Source: Austropuccinia psidii (Eukaryota > Basidiomycota > Pucciniomycetes > Pucciniales > Sphaerophragmiaceae). From it: a stretch of 64,000 nt of DNA. Where the stretch lies: contig JALGQZ010000019.1 in the NCBI GenBank assembly GCA_023105745.1, forward strand, positions 4,092,001-4,156,000, written 5' to 3'. Positions within the stretch are counted from its first letter, which is position 1. Each line of letters starts with the position of its first letter. The notes beneath the pieces are model-generated. The model had not been told where the DNA came from, did no database searches, and saw nothing but the letters and a program-made list of their open reading frames with translations. Made by a program: the position numbers and the translations under genes. This document shows, in pieces, positions 1-9,620 of the stretch.

Positions 1-515
1 ACCTTTTTGTGTGGATTTTGCCCTTTTATTTATTTAAAGCCATACTATGGCCTTAAACCCTTTTAAATTGAGCTCACACAGGATTTACATTTTGTATGGC
101 AGATCCTTATCCAATTCAGTAAATATACACAACACCTCAATTTTAACTAAAATTTTGGTAAGTTTTCATAAACCTTATGCAACTTTAAATCTCAGCTTAG
201 TTAAGCTTAAATTTAAATTTTTTAAGAAAATGTTAAGAAAGTTAATTAGTACTTTGAGATTCTTAAATATTCCAATAACATAAGAAATAAGCCTTTTTGG
301 GTATAACACCCTCTGGGTGTACCCTAGGTCATTTTTGGTGTAGAATCCAAAAGTGACATAATATTTATAAATTTGTTTCTCCAAAAAAAGTTATACTTAT
401 TTTTTATTATTTTTTATTTTAAATTCAATTGAAAAGTCAGTTGAAGACCAAATCAACTGTATATAAAGTCATTTGTGGCCTTATGGGTATGTTATACAAA
501 CCTCACAGGCTCATG
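1..515 (-). repeat. 3' LTR of element A, partial
   Basis: Matches the last 527 bases of the LTR at 9621-11793, including the motif around 290-350 (rich in GGGTGTACCCTAGG) and the end near CACAGGCTCA. The outer part lies beyond the window. The last two bases (TG at 514-515) replace the CA expected from the right copy, so the terminal dinucleotide is mutated here. The two short reading frames in this stretch (47-283 and 175-384) are chance openings in AT-rich DNA. Confidence 0.9.
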
Positions 516-534
516 TTCCCTACCACCAAAAACA
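516..534 (-). other. Polypurine tract of element A
   Basis: On the minus strand this reads as a purine run of the GGTGGTAGGGAA type directly against the LTR start. It is nearly the same as the tract before the right LTR of element C (about 45232-45245). It is the expected plus-strand priming site for reverse transcription. Confidence 0.7.
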
Positions 535-649
535 ATTGTACCACAATTTTCTTTTAGTAGTATACCCCAGGTTAATTGGGGGGGTATCATCCACTGTCCA
601 ACCTCTTTACTTATACTTTAAAGTATGTAAATCACACAATTAAGATATT

Positions 650-1288
650 TTATTGAGGAATTGGTCTTCTCTCATGTTTGAATCTTCTGAGAAGCTTTTG
701 GGAATCAGGTATCTTCTCTGCTACCATCCTTTCATCTTCATGTTGTGGAGTTCTGTACCTGACCAAGTATTCTCTTTCATTTTTCCCCCTCAGTCTTCTT
801 TCTTTCAAGACTTTTAGTACCTTTTTCTCTTCACTTTGATCAAGTGGAGGTACTTCTAAGGGTGTTTCATTCCTCAAAGGATATAATTCCTTATCACTTG
901 AAGTGTGATGCTTTACCAGAGTATTAGGAAAAGCTGGATGTTCATTTTCCAATTCTCCTCAAAGTTCTACCTGTACTGCATTTTTCCCACGAAGGGCTTC
1001 AATAATAAATGGTCCTGCAAAGTAATCTTTCAATTTCTTTGGCCCTTTGATATTATCAAAGTTCAAGGTTGCAACTAATATCAAGTCCCCTACTTTGAAT
1101 TTTGGGGCTTTATGACTTTTGTCCCATTTCTGTTTAGCATATTCAAAGGCATAATTCATTATTTGATTTTCATGATGCCTTACTTTATAAAGTAATAGCT
1201 CAAAGCTTGAAGCAGTTGGATGAATATCAACCAAATCTTTCTTCAAAGTATCAACTGGAAGTTCAGGTTTCCATCCTTTTTCCAACAT
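650..1288 (-). pseudogene. Element A: integrase C-terminus and chromodomain
   Basis: The minus strand encodes the end of a Gypsy polyprotein in two blocks separated by one in-frame TGA (959-1288 then 650-952, same frame). The first block holds the integrase C-terminal GPY/F-type segment, with FKVGDLILV and a KLKDYFAGPF stretch. The second is a chromodomain with the core EYLVRYR followed by a sequence ending LLRRFKHE; the aromatic residue usual after the core is degraded (DERMV where B and C have DEWL). In this family the chromodomain is thought to guide integration to chromatin marks. It is the last domain before the polypurine tract, as expected. Elements B, C and D carry the same domain. 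Confidence 0.8.
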
Positions 1289-2184
1289 TTCAGGAGCTTT
1301 GCTGGTTGAAGCATGGATGGAGGTCTTTTAGGCTAATTCCAATTCTGGTATAAGAGTACACCAATCATGAATAAATCCATCAGAATATTTAAGCTCCAGG
1401 CCATAAGCACCAACTCTTCTAATCATGTCCGCAAGGGTTTGTATCATTCTTTCTGCCAGCCCATCTGTTTGTGGATGGTAGGCTGTTGAGAATGATAGTC
1501 TTGTACCCAAAAGCTTATGTAAATTGATCCATAAGGCTGATTTAAATTTTGGGTCTCTGTCACTAATGATGTTTTTAAAGAGACCAGAATGGGATATTAC
1601 TCTATTCCAGCTCAAAAGAGCTGTATCCATAGCTGTGTCATCTTTGTGACATGGTAAAAAGATTGGTGTTTTGCTATATGTCTTACTTTATCAAGCAATA
1701 ACTTAAAGCTTGAAGAAGCTGGATGAATATCAACCAGATCTTTTTTCAAAGTATCAATTGGAAGTTTGGGGTTCGATCCTTTTTCCAACATTTCCGGAGT
1801 TTTGCCTGTTGAAGCATGGATTGAGGTCTTGTAGGCTAATTCCAATGCTGGTATAAGAGTACACCAATCATGGGTAAATTCATCAAAATATTTTAATTCC
1901 AGGCCATAAGCACAAAATGTTCTGATCATGTCCTCAAGGGTTTGAATCATTCTTTCTGCCAGCCCATCTGTTTGTGGATGGTAGGCTGTTGAGAATGATA
2001 GTATTGTACCCAAAAGCTTATGTAAATTTGTCCATAAGGCTGATGTGAATTTTGGGTCTTTATCAGTAATGATATTTTTAAAGAGACCAGTATGAGATAT
2101 AACTCTGTTCTAAATTAAAAGAGCTATAGCCATAGCTGTGTCATCTTTATGACATGGTAAAAAGATTGGTGTTTTTCTATATCT
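1179..2184 (-). repeat. 503-bp tandem duplication inside the integrase gene of element A
   Basis: Bases 1179-1681 and 1682-2184 are head-to-tail copies with a period of 503, measured at both ends (CTTACTTTAT at 1179 and 1682; GATTGGTGTT at 1661 and 2164). The copies differ at roughly one base in nine by eye. Both encode the integrase core with SDRDPKF (or its degraded form), AYHPQTDGLAERMIQTL and the start of the C-terminal region. Because 503 is not a multiple of three, the duplication also shifts the frame. Other elements in the window have only one copy. Confidence 0.85.
1328..2013 (-). pseudogene. Element A: integrase catalytic core, present twice
   Basis: Two overlapping minus-strand frames (1328-1630 and 1612-2013) encode the same part of a retroviral-type integrase. 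Visible motifs are the second catalytic Asp in IISDRDPKF (copy 1) and the Glu in AERMIQTLE (copy 2, AERMIQTLA in copy 1), separated by the AYHPQTDGL stretch typical of Gypsy integrases. The integrase would insert the cDNA copy into chromosomal DNA. The duplication breaks the reading frame, so no full-length enzyme can come from this copy. Confidence 0.8.
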
Positions 2185-2418
2185 GTCTACAATTACAAGA
2201 CATGCATTGTAAGTTTTATCACCTTCAGGTGATAAGGAGGTTACCCAATCAATATGAACCACTTCCCATGGGGTCCTTGGTTCTTGGATACGAAGCATCA
2301 AACCAAATCTTTTACCAGTAGCTTTATTGCCTTTCTGGAATCTATCACAACTATGACAGTACTCAATGACATCTTTCCTCCAAGATGGCCACCAGACACA
2401 TGTCTTAATTCTCTCCAT
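2110..2418 (-). pseudogene. Element A: integrase zinc-binding domain and first catalytic Asp
   Basis: A minus-strand frame of 102 residues carries the end of the HHCC zinc-binding domain (EYCHSCDRFQKGN, the CX2C pair) followed by the first integrase catalytic Asp in VVHIDWVTSL and then RYRKTPIFLPCHKDD. The frame runs into the duplicated core region. The same order is seen in B, C and D. Confidence 0.8.
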
Positions 2419-2424
2419 TGTTCT

Positions 2425-3375
2425 TTATTCTGACAGATGTCCATAATACATGTTATAATGGCATTCTAGCAGTATTGTGTTAATTAACATTCTAATACAC
2501 AGGACCATGACACATGTGTGTTTAGATCTATGATATAAAATACCATCAAATAAATGGAATCTCCCATTGTCATAAGTTGTTTTCCAAATATCATCAAGAG
2601 AATTAGCCAAAGCTGCATTTTTGCAATCTTTCTCAAGTAGAGAAGTAAGAATATGACAATTCTTATCCAGATTGTATCTTTCTCAAACTTCTTCAAAGAA
2701 TTCTATCCCAACATCTGTGATGTTAATTCCTTCAATTGGAATTCGAGGCTCTGCACCTGTGGGAACATAGGCAGGACTGTCCAGTGTATTGGGTAATTCC
2801 CATCTACTCAATCCATCAGCATTCTTGTTAATATTTCCAGCTTTATGTACTATGGTCATATTGCCTCTATACTCCTGTATAGCAATCTGCCATCTTAACA
2901 TGTGTCTGTTTGGATTTTTCATGTTAAGAAGTGATTTTACTGTGTCAAAATAAGTAATTGATTCCAACACACCACCATCAATTTAATAATAAAGTTTTGC
3001 AAGAGCCCATACAAGGCAGAGGCACTCCATTTGGCTAGGTCCATATCTGGCCTCAGTATGTTTGATTTGTCTTGAAATAACACGAATTGGACCTTCATAA
3101 GCCTTGTAATTTACCATTTGAACTTGATGAAGAGCTGCAACTAGGCCCTCACCACATGCACCAATATACAGCTTGAAAGGAAGTTTCCAGTCTGGCATCA
3201 GTAATAATGGTGCATTGGTCAAGGCATATCTGATTTTTTCATATGCTTTAATCCTCTCCTGTGTCATTTCGAAGACAGTTTGTTGACCACAAATTCTGTA
3301 CAATGATCTGGCATGGATTGCAAAATCTTTGAGGTTTTGCCTGTAATAACTGGCAAACCCTAAGAAATACATCAT
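2425..3375 (-). pseudogene. Element A: RNase H and connection to integrase
   Basis: Minus-strand blocks 2983-3375 and 2683-2970 encode the RNase H part of pol. The first starts in the RT thumb/connection ([10 protein letters not shown]) and has the RNase H motif [12 protein letters not shown], where element B has [12 protein letters not shown]: the catalytic Asp is replaced by Gly. Later motifs [22 protein letters not shown] and [16 protein letters not shown] are in the expected order. 2425-2696 is the degraded linker before integrase. Stops and at least one frameshift separate the blocks. Confidence 0.75.
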
Positions 3376-4256
3376 TTACTTTTTGTTCTGGGGCATTTGT
3401 TTCAGTAAAACTGCAGCCACTTTGTTTTTGTCAACACCAAGGCTCAGTCCTGAGACTACATGTCCTAGAGCTTTCAACTCATGAAACACAAAATTACATT
3501 TTCAAGAGATATTTTCATGTTCACTTGAAGAATTTTCTTAAGTACTAATGAAAGTCTCTATAAATGAAATTGCCAAGTTTCTGACCAAATGATAATATCA
3601 TCAATAGAAATGACCAAGAATCCCTCTGACAATTCATGTGGGAATATGGTGTTCATCATCCTTTGATAGTGAGAGGGTGCATTTTTCATACCAAAAGGCA
3701 TCCTCAAGTATTCATTAATTCCACAATGAGCACTAATCCTCAATAATCTCCTAGCATGAGGTGTTAAGACATTCTGATGGAAACCTTTGAGAGAATCCAT
3801 GGAAGTGATAAAATTTGCTTTGGATAATTGAGTCAAAGTTTCATGGATTCTAGAAATTGGATACCTATCTGGAAGAGTGTAAGTATTCAATGCTCTAAAA
3901 TTACCGACCATCCTTGATTTATCTTTATTCCAAGTAATGATTACAGGAGTTGTGAATTCTACTTCTTCATTGTTTCCAACGTTTCTAAGAACTCACAGTT
4001 TCATAAGCTCATTAATATGATTTTCTAATGCTTCTCTGGCCCTAGGGCCAGCTGGCTAAGCTGGTCTTGTTAAAAGTGGAGGGTAAGGCCTTTCCACATT
4101 AAGCATAATTTCCACTTTATGGCCTTTGATAGCCCCAGGTGGTTCATTATCAGAAGCAAAGGCTTCCCTGTATTGAAAGGAAATTTCAATAAGTTCTTCC
4201 TTCATTTCTAGTGTTAATTCAGGATTAATTTGTGCTTCAATTAACTCATATGACAC
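3376..4256 (-). pseudogene. Element A: reverse transcriptase
   Basis: The minus strand encodes a Ty3/Gypsy RT in pieces: 4056-4256 (N-terminal ERPYPPLLTRPA block) and 3558-3911 with NFRALNTYTLPDRYPI, FHQNVLTP and RMPFGMKNAPSHYQRMM. The catalytic box reads ISIDDI instead of the usual YIDD form, so the residue before the two Asp is Ser. The RT would copy the genomic RNA into cDNA in the virus-like particle. Stops lie between the blocks and the thumb (3376-3557) is out of frame. Confidence 0.8.
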
Positions 4257-4430
4257 AAATTTCTCTTTATTAACATTTTTTACTTGTCTAATGACAGTTA
4301 TTTGTCTTCTTTTTGGAGGAAAAGCAAATCTTTGCCTTTCATTTCCTCCTATAGTGAAATACCTGTCTTTATGATGATTGATATCAATACCATAAATATT
4401 GAGATAATCATTTCCAAGTATAAAGTGTTG

Positions 4431-5369
4431 TTAAGTACAATTATTCATAACAACAAATTCAACCTTCAATCTAATACTGCCTGTAGGATGAGGGAATATC
4501 ATTGCTGCTTCAAATATACCCAAGGGGTGCATATTTTGGCTGGCACTGCTGAATTTTATACCTTCAATTGGAATTAACTTGTCTTTCCAATTGGTATAAA
4601 TCTTGTCAAGATAATCTTTTCCACCACAAGTACAAAACGGACCTGGGTCAAGATTTATCTTGGCTTCTCTGTTGTTTCTCACAATGTTAGTGATACAAGC
4701 TGATCCAGCTGTATAACCTTTACCTCTGGCTGGTTTGGTTTTCTGTGTTTTGGCATCTTGAACATGTATGAGATCCATACATTCATCACTGTACTGTGGT
4801 AAGTGAGTATGTACTTCTGTGACTTCAAAGGAAACACTAATATTTTCTATACTAAGTTCATCTGGTAATTCCTCTTCTTCAGAAGGCTCAGATACATTTT
4901 CATGCACAGAGACATCTTTGCTTTCTTTTATGTCATCTTTTTCAATTTCTATCTCATTTATTCTTGTCTTTTTAGGTAAAGTATTAGCCAGATGAGATGT
5001 ACTTCCACACTTGTGACATTTCAAGGCAGATTTGCCATGTGGTTTATTGGGTTTTGGAATTGTTTTCCCACTGGTCTTGTTGTCCATTGGGGTTTTATAC
5101 CAATTTCTACCAATTTTTGTTCTAGTAGTGATGTCCTCCATAGAATTGATATAATCTTCTGCAGAGAAAGGCTCAATACATCTTCTTCGTATAGCATGCT
5201 CAAGGTCACCACCACACTTTCTTAATATCCTTTTATGTACCAATGTTTCAGACATATCAGGATGAAGGGCAGTTAATCTGTCCTTTTGTTTAAGAAACCA
5301 AGACATGGGCCTGTCCCTCTCAATATTAAAAATGGCTTCTTCAAAATAATTCTCCATTTTGAATTCCAA
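4431..5369 (-). pseudogene. Element A: Gag C-terminus, CCHC knuckle and protease
   Basis: A 312-residue minus-strand frame. Residues about 10-75 form the capsid C-terminal part (SWFLKQKDRLTALHPDM). A zinc knuckle follows near residue 118, CHKCGSTSHLANTL: the fourth ligand, Cys in element C, is Leu here. An acidic Glu-rich linker leads to the retropepsin-like protease near residue 240, where the active-site triad reads DPG, then CTCGGKDYL. The frame ends within the protease, whose remainder (the GNDYL region) lies downstream near 4340-4430. Gag packages RNA and the protease cleaves the polyprotein; both look inactive here. Confidence 0.8.
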
Positions 5370-5500
5370 GAAAACATGTGCCCATTGGGAAATAATCTGT
5401 TCTTTCCACCAAGGCCAAGAATGTTTACCATTGTCTTATATCATTTTGTAATACCTATTCTTTTCTTATTTGGTAAACAATGACTGTAATCTGGCACTTA

Positions 5501-5795
5501 TTATTCATCTGGTTTGTTGAAGTCTTCTTTAAACATATCAATTGTTTTCACAAATTCCATATTATTATATTCTCCTTCACCACTAAAGGTTGGCCATTCC
5601 TCTAATCTTGGAATCTCTTTAAAATTGCAAGCAGTTCCTACTTCTGCATTAATTGAAACTGTATGATGTAAGTCATTATTCAAGTTTAACACATTTCTGT
5701 CAAGAATTGGTGTAGACTGTCTTGGCAGTTCATTCTTCAGTGATATATTGTTAATACTTGATTGAATATCTTCACTCAATTCAAGTCTTGCTTTA
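5501..5795 (-). pseudogene. Element A: Gag middle part, cut off by a solo LTR
   Basis: Minus-strand Gag sequence ending in the conserved block LEEWPTFSGEGEYNNMEF, which corresponds to LRKWPTLTGEGEYDHMSF in Gag of element C. Its upstream coding sequence stops exactly at the target duplication CTTTA of the solo LTR (5791-5795) and resumes beyond 7779. Any open reading past 5795 is LTR sequence. Confidence 0.75.
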
Positions 5796-7784
5796 TTTGA
5801 ACCTTTGAGATATGACCACATACCCAAAAAGGTCACAAAAAATATTTAATATAATTATACATTAAAAATAATTACCTTAAAGCTACAAAAATACCATAAA
5901 TTGGCATAAAACTTGGTTTAACTTAAAAGACAATGAATAAACATGTGAGAAAAATTATACCATTGGATTCCCCATGGTAAAATACACATATACCATTTTT
6001 ATGGCGTATCTGTAAAGTCAATATTTAATAAGTTATAAGTAATAATACCTTATAAAAAACACAAATCCTTATTTATTTCAAAAACCAATGAAAAAGCATG
6101 TGAAATAAATGGTACCATTGGATTCCCCATAAATTTCCACATATAAAACAATTAAGAAGCTAAGCTTCAAAATCAATATTTAAGGAATTAACCTGAATAT
6201 ATGCACTTTTTTGGTCAACGCATATATTCAAGGATTTTAGCTAACATCTCTTGAATTATGCATGATAGAGTGATGAACCAAAAAGAAAGTGATCACATAA
6301 TTACTGTAGAAATACAGAAATGAAGTTTATTTCACAAGCTATAAACAAGGTTAAAACCTGTAAGGAATTATTGATTAAAATCAACAGAGCTGTTGACCAC
6401 TTTGTTGTGAAAGTGGTCCAAACTTAAAAGAAAGTAGACAGTTGGATTCTACTAGTTTATTTGTGAAGAATTATGTATTTCGTATTATAATATTCAAGGT
6501 ATAACCCCTTGAAATCATAGTTTGAAGTTTAAAATATTAAATTTCAACAGAAAAGATGAGTTACAAGAAAAATCATCAAAAATAAATTTTTGATGATGTA
6601 ATGAAATTCTCTTGGCAGCATAATAAGGTTATGCCAAGCTATTAGAATTCACTATCTGAAGTTCTGTAGCGTGTAAATATTAAAAGTTATTAAGGATCAA
6701 AGTTTGAGCTTAATTTGATCATTTATGATCACCCACTGTAACCTTAAATTAAGTTTAACAGTCATATGAGAAATAAAATTGGTGAATACTATGAGTATAT
6801 GATTAAAACTAATAAAATCCCCAAACTTTGGGGTTCTGCCAAGCCTTTGACATCATCAAACTTAGAGTTATAGTGATAACTCTAGATAATGGCGTAATAA
6901 TGATGTAATATGGTTTGATCATGATGTAATCATCACCAAACCTTAAGATATTGATCAATTACAGTGGATATGATCAGTACACGTCTACTAGAAGCCTGTT
7001 GGACTCTAAGAGGGAGGTATTTACTATAAATAGAGCTCTTTTCACTCTGTTTTCCCCTCAGATGCATCAAAAACATTAAATCAATAAAATTAAAAGGTGA
7101 TATCTTTATTCTTTATATATAAAACTCTTATATTATTAAAAACCAAAGACCATCTTATTATAATCATCAGTTTTGAAGTGATTAAATCATTTATTTAATT
7201 GTTTTTGCTAAAAATCTCTATAAAATCTCATTTCCACATAAAAATCAAGAATATTTGTAATTTTCTCTATTTTTGTTGTAAATACAATTTGGATAAGTTG
7301 AATTTACATTTTTTGCCGTAGAATATCTCAAAATCATTATATTAAGTATTAGAAGTAGGTCATTTTCTCTTATTATAATAATTTTCTCTTTATTATTACT
7401 TTAATAATTCTTCAATTAATATAAATAGTATTTATATTAATTTATAACTTTAATATTGTTAATATTATTGTTATTAATTGTTTTTTATTAATAAATACAA
7501 TTTTTTACGCCTTTATTATTTGTTTGTAACAATAAGAAAGTGCCATTAAATATATTAATTATTTTATATTAATATATTTATTTTATTACATTATATTTTA
7601 TAATATGAATTATATTATCATATTTATTGAATAATATAATTATTTTTACGCCATAATTATAATAATTCTTTATTATTATAATTATTTTTATCTTATTTAT
7701 TTCATTTATAAGGACATTCATAGTACAATAAGTAAAATATTAGTAATTTTTACTTATTGTTTCATAGTCAAACCTTACACTTTA
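5791..7784 (+). mobile_element. Family-C solo LTR with 5-bp target duplication
   Basis: 5796-7779 (1984 bp) matches the LTRs of element C (36712-38623 and 45246-47180) along its whole length and in plus orientation. It starts at a degraded TTTGAACCTTTGAG (TGTGAGCCTTTGAG in C) and ends ACCTTACA. It is flanked by perfect direct repeats CTTTA at 5791-5795 and 7780-7784, so it inserted as a full element and then lost its internal part by LTR-LTR recombination. It splits the gag gene of element A. No internal coding or primer-binding site follows. Confidence 0.92.
7025..7032 (+). promoter_or_regulatory. TATA box of the family-C LTR promoter (solo copy)
   Basis: TATAAATA in a block TACTATAAATAGAGCTCTT followed by a pyrimidine-rich stretch and CCTCAGA. 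The same block is kept in both LTRs of element C (37926-37933 and 46476-46483) although surrounding sequence has drifted. Known LTR structure makes this the likely core promoter and the U3/R boundary region. Confidence 0.6.
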
Positions 7785-8909
7785 TCACTTTTTTCCAATT
7801 GTTCTTGGAAAAGAGCTGCATTGTGCCAAGTTGAGTTTTCCAAGTTTTGAACTTGTATTCTTAATTATTTTAACTGTCTACTTATAAAAAAATGGAATTG
7901 TCATCTGGTTTATTCAATAAGGTAACTTTAGGCTCAATTCTTGCACAAATTTGGGTAAAAGACAAAATATTGTCTTTATTAATATTTTCAAGGCCAATCA
8001 TGGTCTTTTGTGACTCTTTTACTTGTAGTATGTCTTTACCCAGCTTTTGTTGAATATACTCAAATTTTTTAAGCTTTGTTATAATTTCTTTATTACAAGT
8101 TTCAATCTGGTTTACAAGATTTACAAGGTCTATTTCTTTGGAAAAGATTGGCTCAAGCTTTCCTCTTCCTTGTTTTTTAATTCCATCAGAGTTCTTGCCA
8201 TATTGGACACATTGTCCATGGCTGTCTTCTCTTTCTTGGGAATCCTGTGATTCTGCAGCTAAGGCTTGTATCATTTGGGCTTTTCCTTTCCCTTTGGCTT
8301 TTTCTTTCCCTTCTGGTTGGTCTTTGGGGTTTTCTTGGGCTTGTTGGGCACTTGTTGAGGCCTATTTTTGCTTGTGGAGGCTTGGGGAGCTTCCACTGGG
8401 TGGTTTTGCTTTCCTTGGGCCAACTTCTTCCTCTGATCCTCTGATAACATGCTTTGGTTTTTCAACAAAGCTTTTATCTGTTGGAATTCTCCTTTGCAAG
8501 ACATGGGTGACCAACCTTCAGAAGTTCCTCTGTCTTTTCTGGCCCCTTGAATTTCTTCACTTGAAGATATGATGTCATGGTGCTTATCCAAAGACTTGGG
8601 AGAAGTTGCCACTCTTGCTGTTTTGCTGCCATAAACCAGTTCTTGTACTAAGACTGGTATATCTCTATTGTTTCCTGTTGAAAGTGATTCAGGTCTAACA
8701 GAAATAGCAGTTATGTCAGCTTCTGCACTCTCAATAAGAGTGTCAAAGGTGCTGGCTAACCTTTGGGAACTGGTGGAAGCTCTGGAATCCTCCATTTGTG
8801 CCTTTCCTCTGGGCTGACATTCTTTTCTGTTTGATTTATGACTTGAATTTCCTGGTCCAGATCCATTTTATTGAATGGAGTAGTTACTTACACTTCTAGT
8901 AGGAGTCAT
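7785..8909 (-). pseudogene. Element A: Gag N-terminal part
   Basis: The start is taken at the ATG at 8909 because it opens with MTPTRS, matching the Gag starts of C (MTTRRG at 39354) and B (MPSTRSG at 34128). One in-frame TAA follows after 13 codons; the same frame then runs to 8271 with a Ser/Gln-rich, then strongly basic Lys/Pro-rich segment (KGKKKPKGKEKPK). A second frame, 7882-8274, continues with a coiled-coil-like stretch (EIDLVNLVNQIETCNKEI). A frameshift and the solo LTR break it. Gag forms the particle shell. Confidence 0.7.
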
Positions 8910-9602
8910 TTCACATCACTATAAGGCAATTAAGACTAAGAAATGGAGTGAATTCACCTTCTGGACCTTTAAAGGGTTCTTTGGTAATTAAACCCCTTGG
9001 TGCTGGGCTAGTTTGAATTTCAATACTAGACTCTGAGGCTTCCGATTCTGAAGAACTTTCTCTGAGGGATGACACTAGAGAAAAAAAAATATTATAAGTT
9101 ATTCTATCAATAAATAAAAATGGCTTATAAACTCAGCTTGTTGAATAAAGCTATTTTAATGTAATCAGTGGCAAATTACATCAAAAAAAAGAAAAAATGT
9201 CTAAAATTAAAGAAAAAATGTTTTTAGTAAAGATTCGTAACTTTTAAATGTTTTTATTTTATTTAATATTTTCTTTAAAGAAATAATAATTATGCAATTG
9301 ATAAGTCATTAATCAAAATTATATTATTATTCACTTTATACTAGAATAACTCAAGGAATAAATTTCAAATCTGTGATGTGAAAAAGCCACTAGTTAGACA
9401 AAAGAAATTTATTCCAAGTCACTCAACATTATATTGTTTCAAACAATATTCTTAAGAAAAAATAACTTTATCAATATTATAAATATTATTTATAAGGGAT
9501 GAGTCCCAAAAAACCAATATTAAGTAAATATTGCAATTTTACTTCAAAAAACAGTAAAATAAGGTCTAGAATATGATTTATGTCCCGAAAATTGGTTAAA
9601 AT
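8910..9602 (-). other. 5' leader of element A with candidate leader intron
   Basis: Between the primer-binding site and the Gag ATG. Near 9065-8990 there is an acidic/Ser-rich open stretch on the minus strand. It is followed by GAAGGTGAATTC, the counterpart of the GAAG/GTGAGT splice donor seen in the leader of element C, and a TTATAG-type acceptor shortly before the Gag ATG. The rest is AT-rich without recognisable genes. Confidence 0.4.
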
Positions 9603-9620
9603 CATGGCCAGGCCCCCAAA
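9603..9620 (-). other. Candidate primer-binding site of element A
   Basis: Directly inside the right LTR. On the minus strand it reads TTTGGGGGCCTGGCCATG, closely matching the sequence after the left LTR of element C (TTTGGGGCCTGGCTGTG). TGG begins at its third base, as expected for annealing to a tRNA CCA end. The tRNA was not identified. Confidence 0.55.

Noticed and set aside
8138..8572. 144-codon plus-strand frame
   Set aside because: Antisense of the Lys/Pro-rich Gag segment of element A; Gly/Leu/Phe-rich composition is the mirror of that segment.
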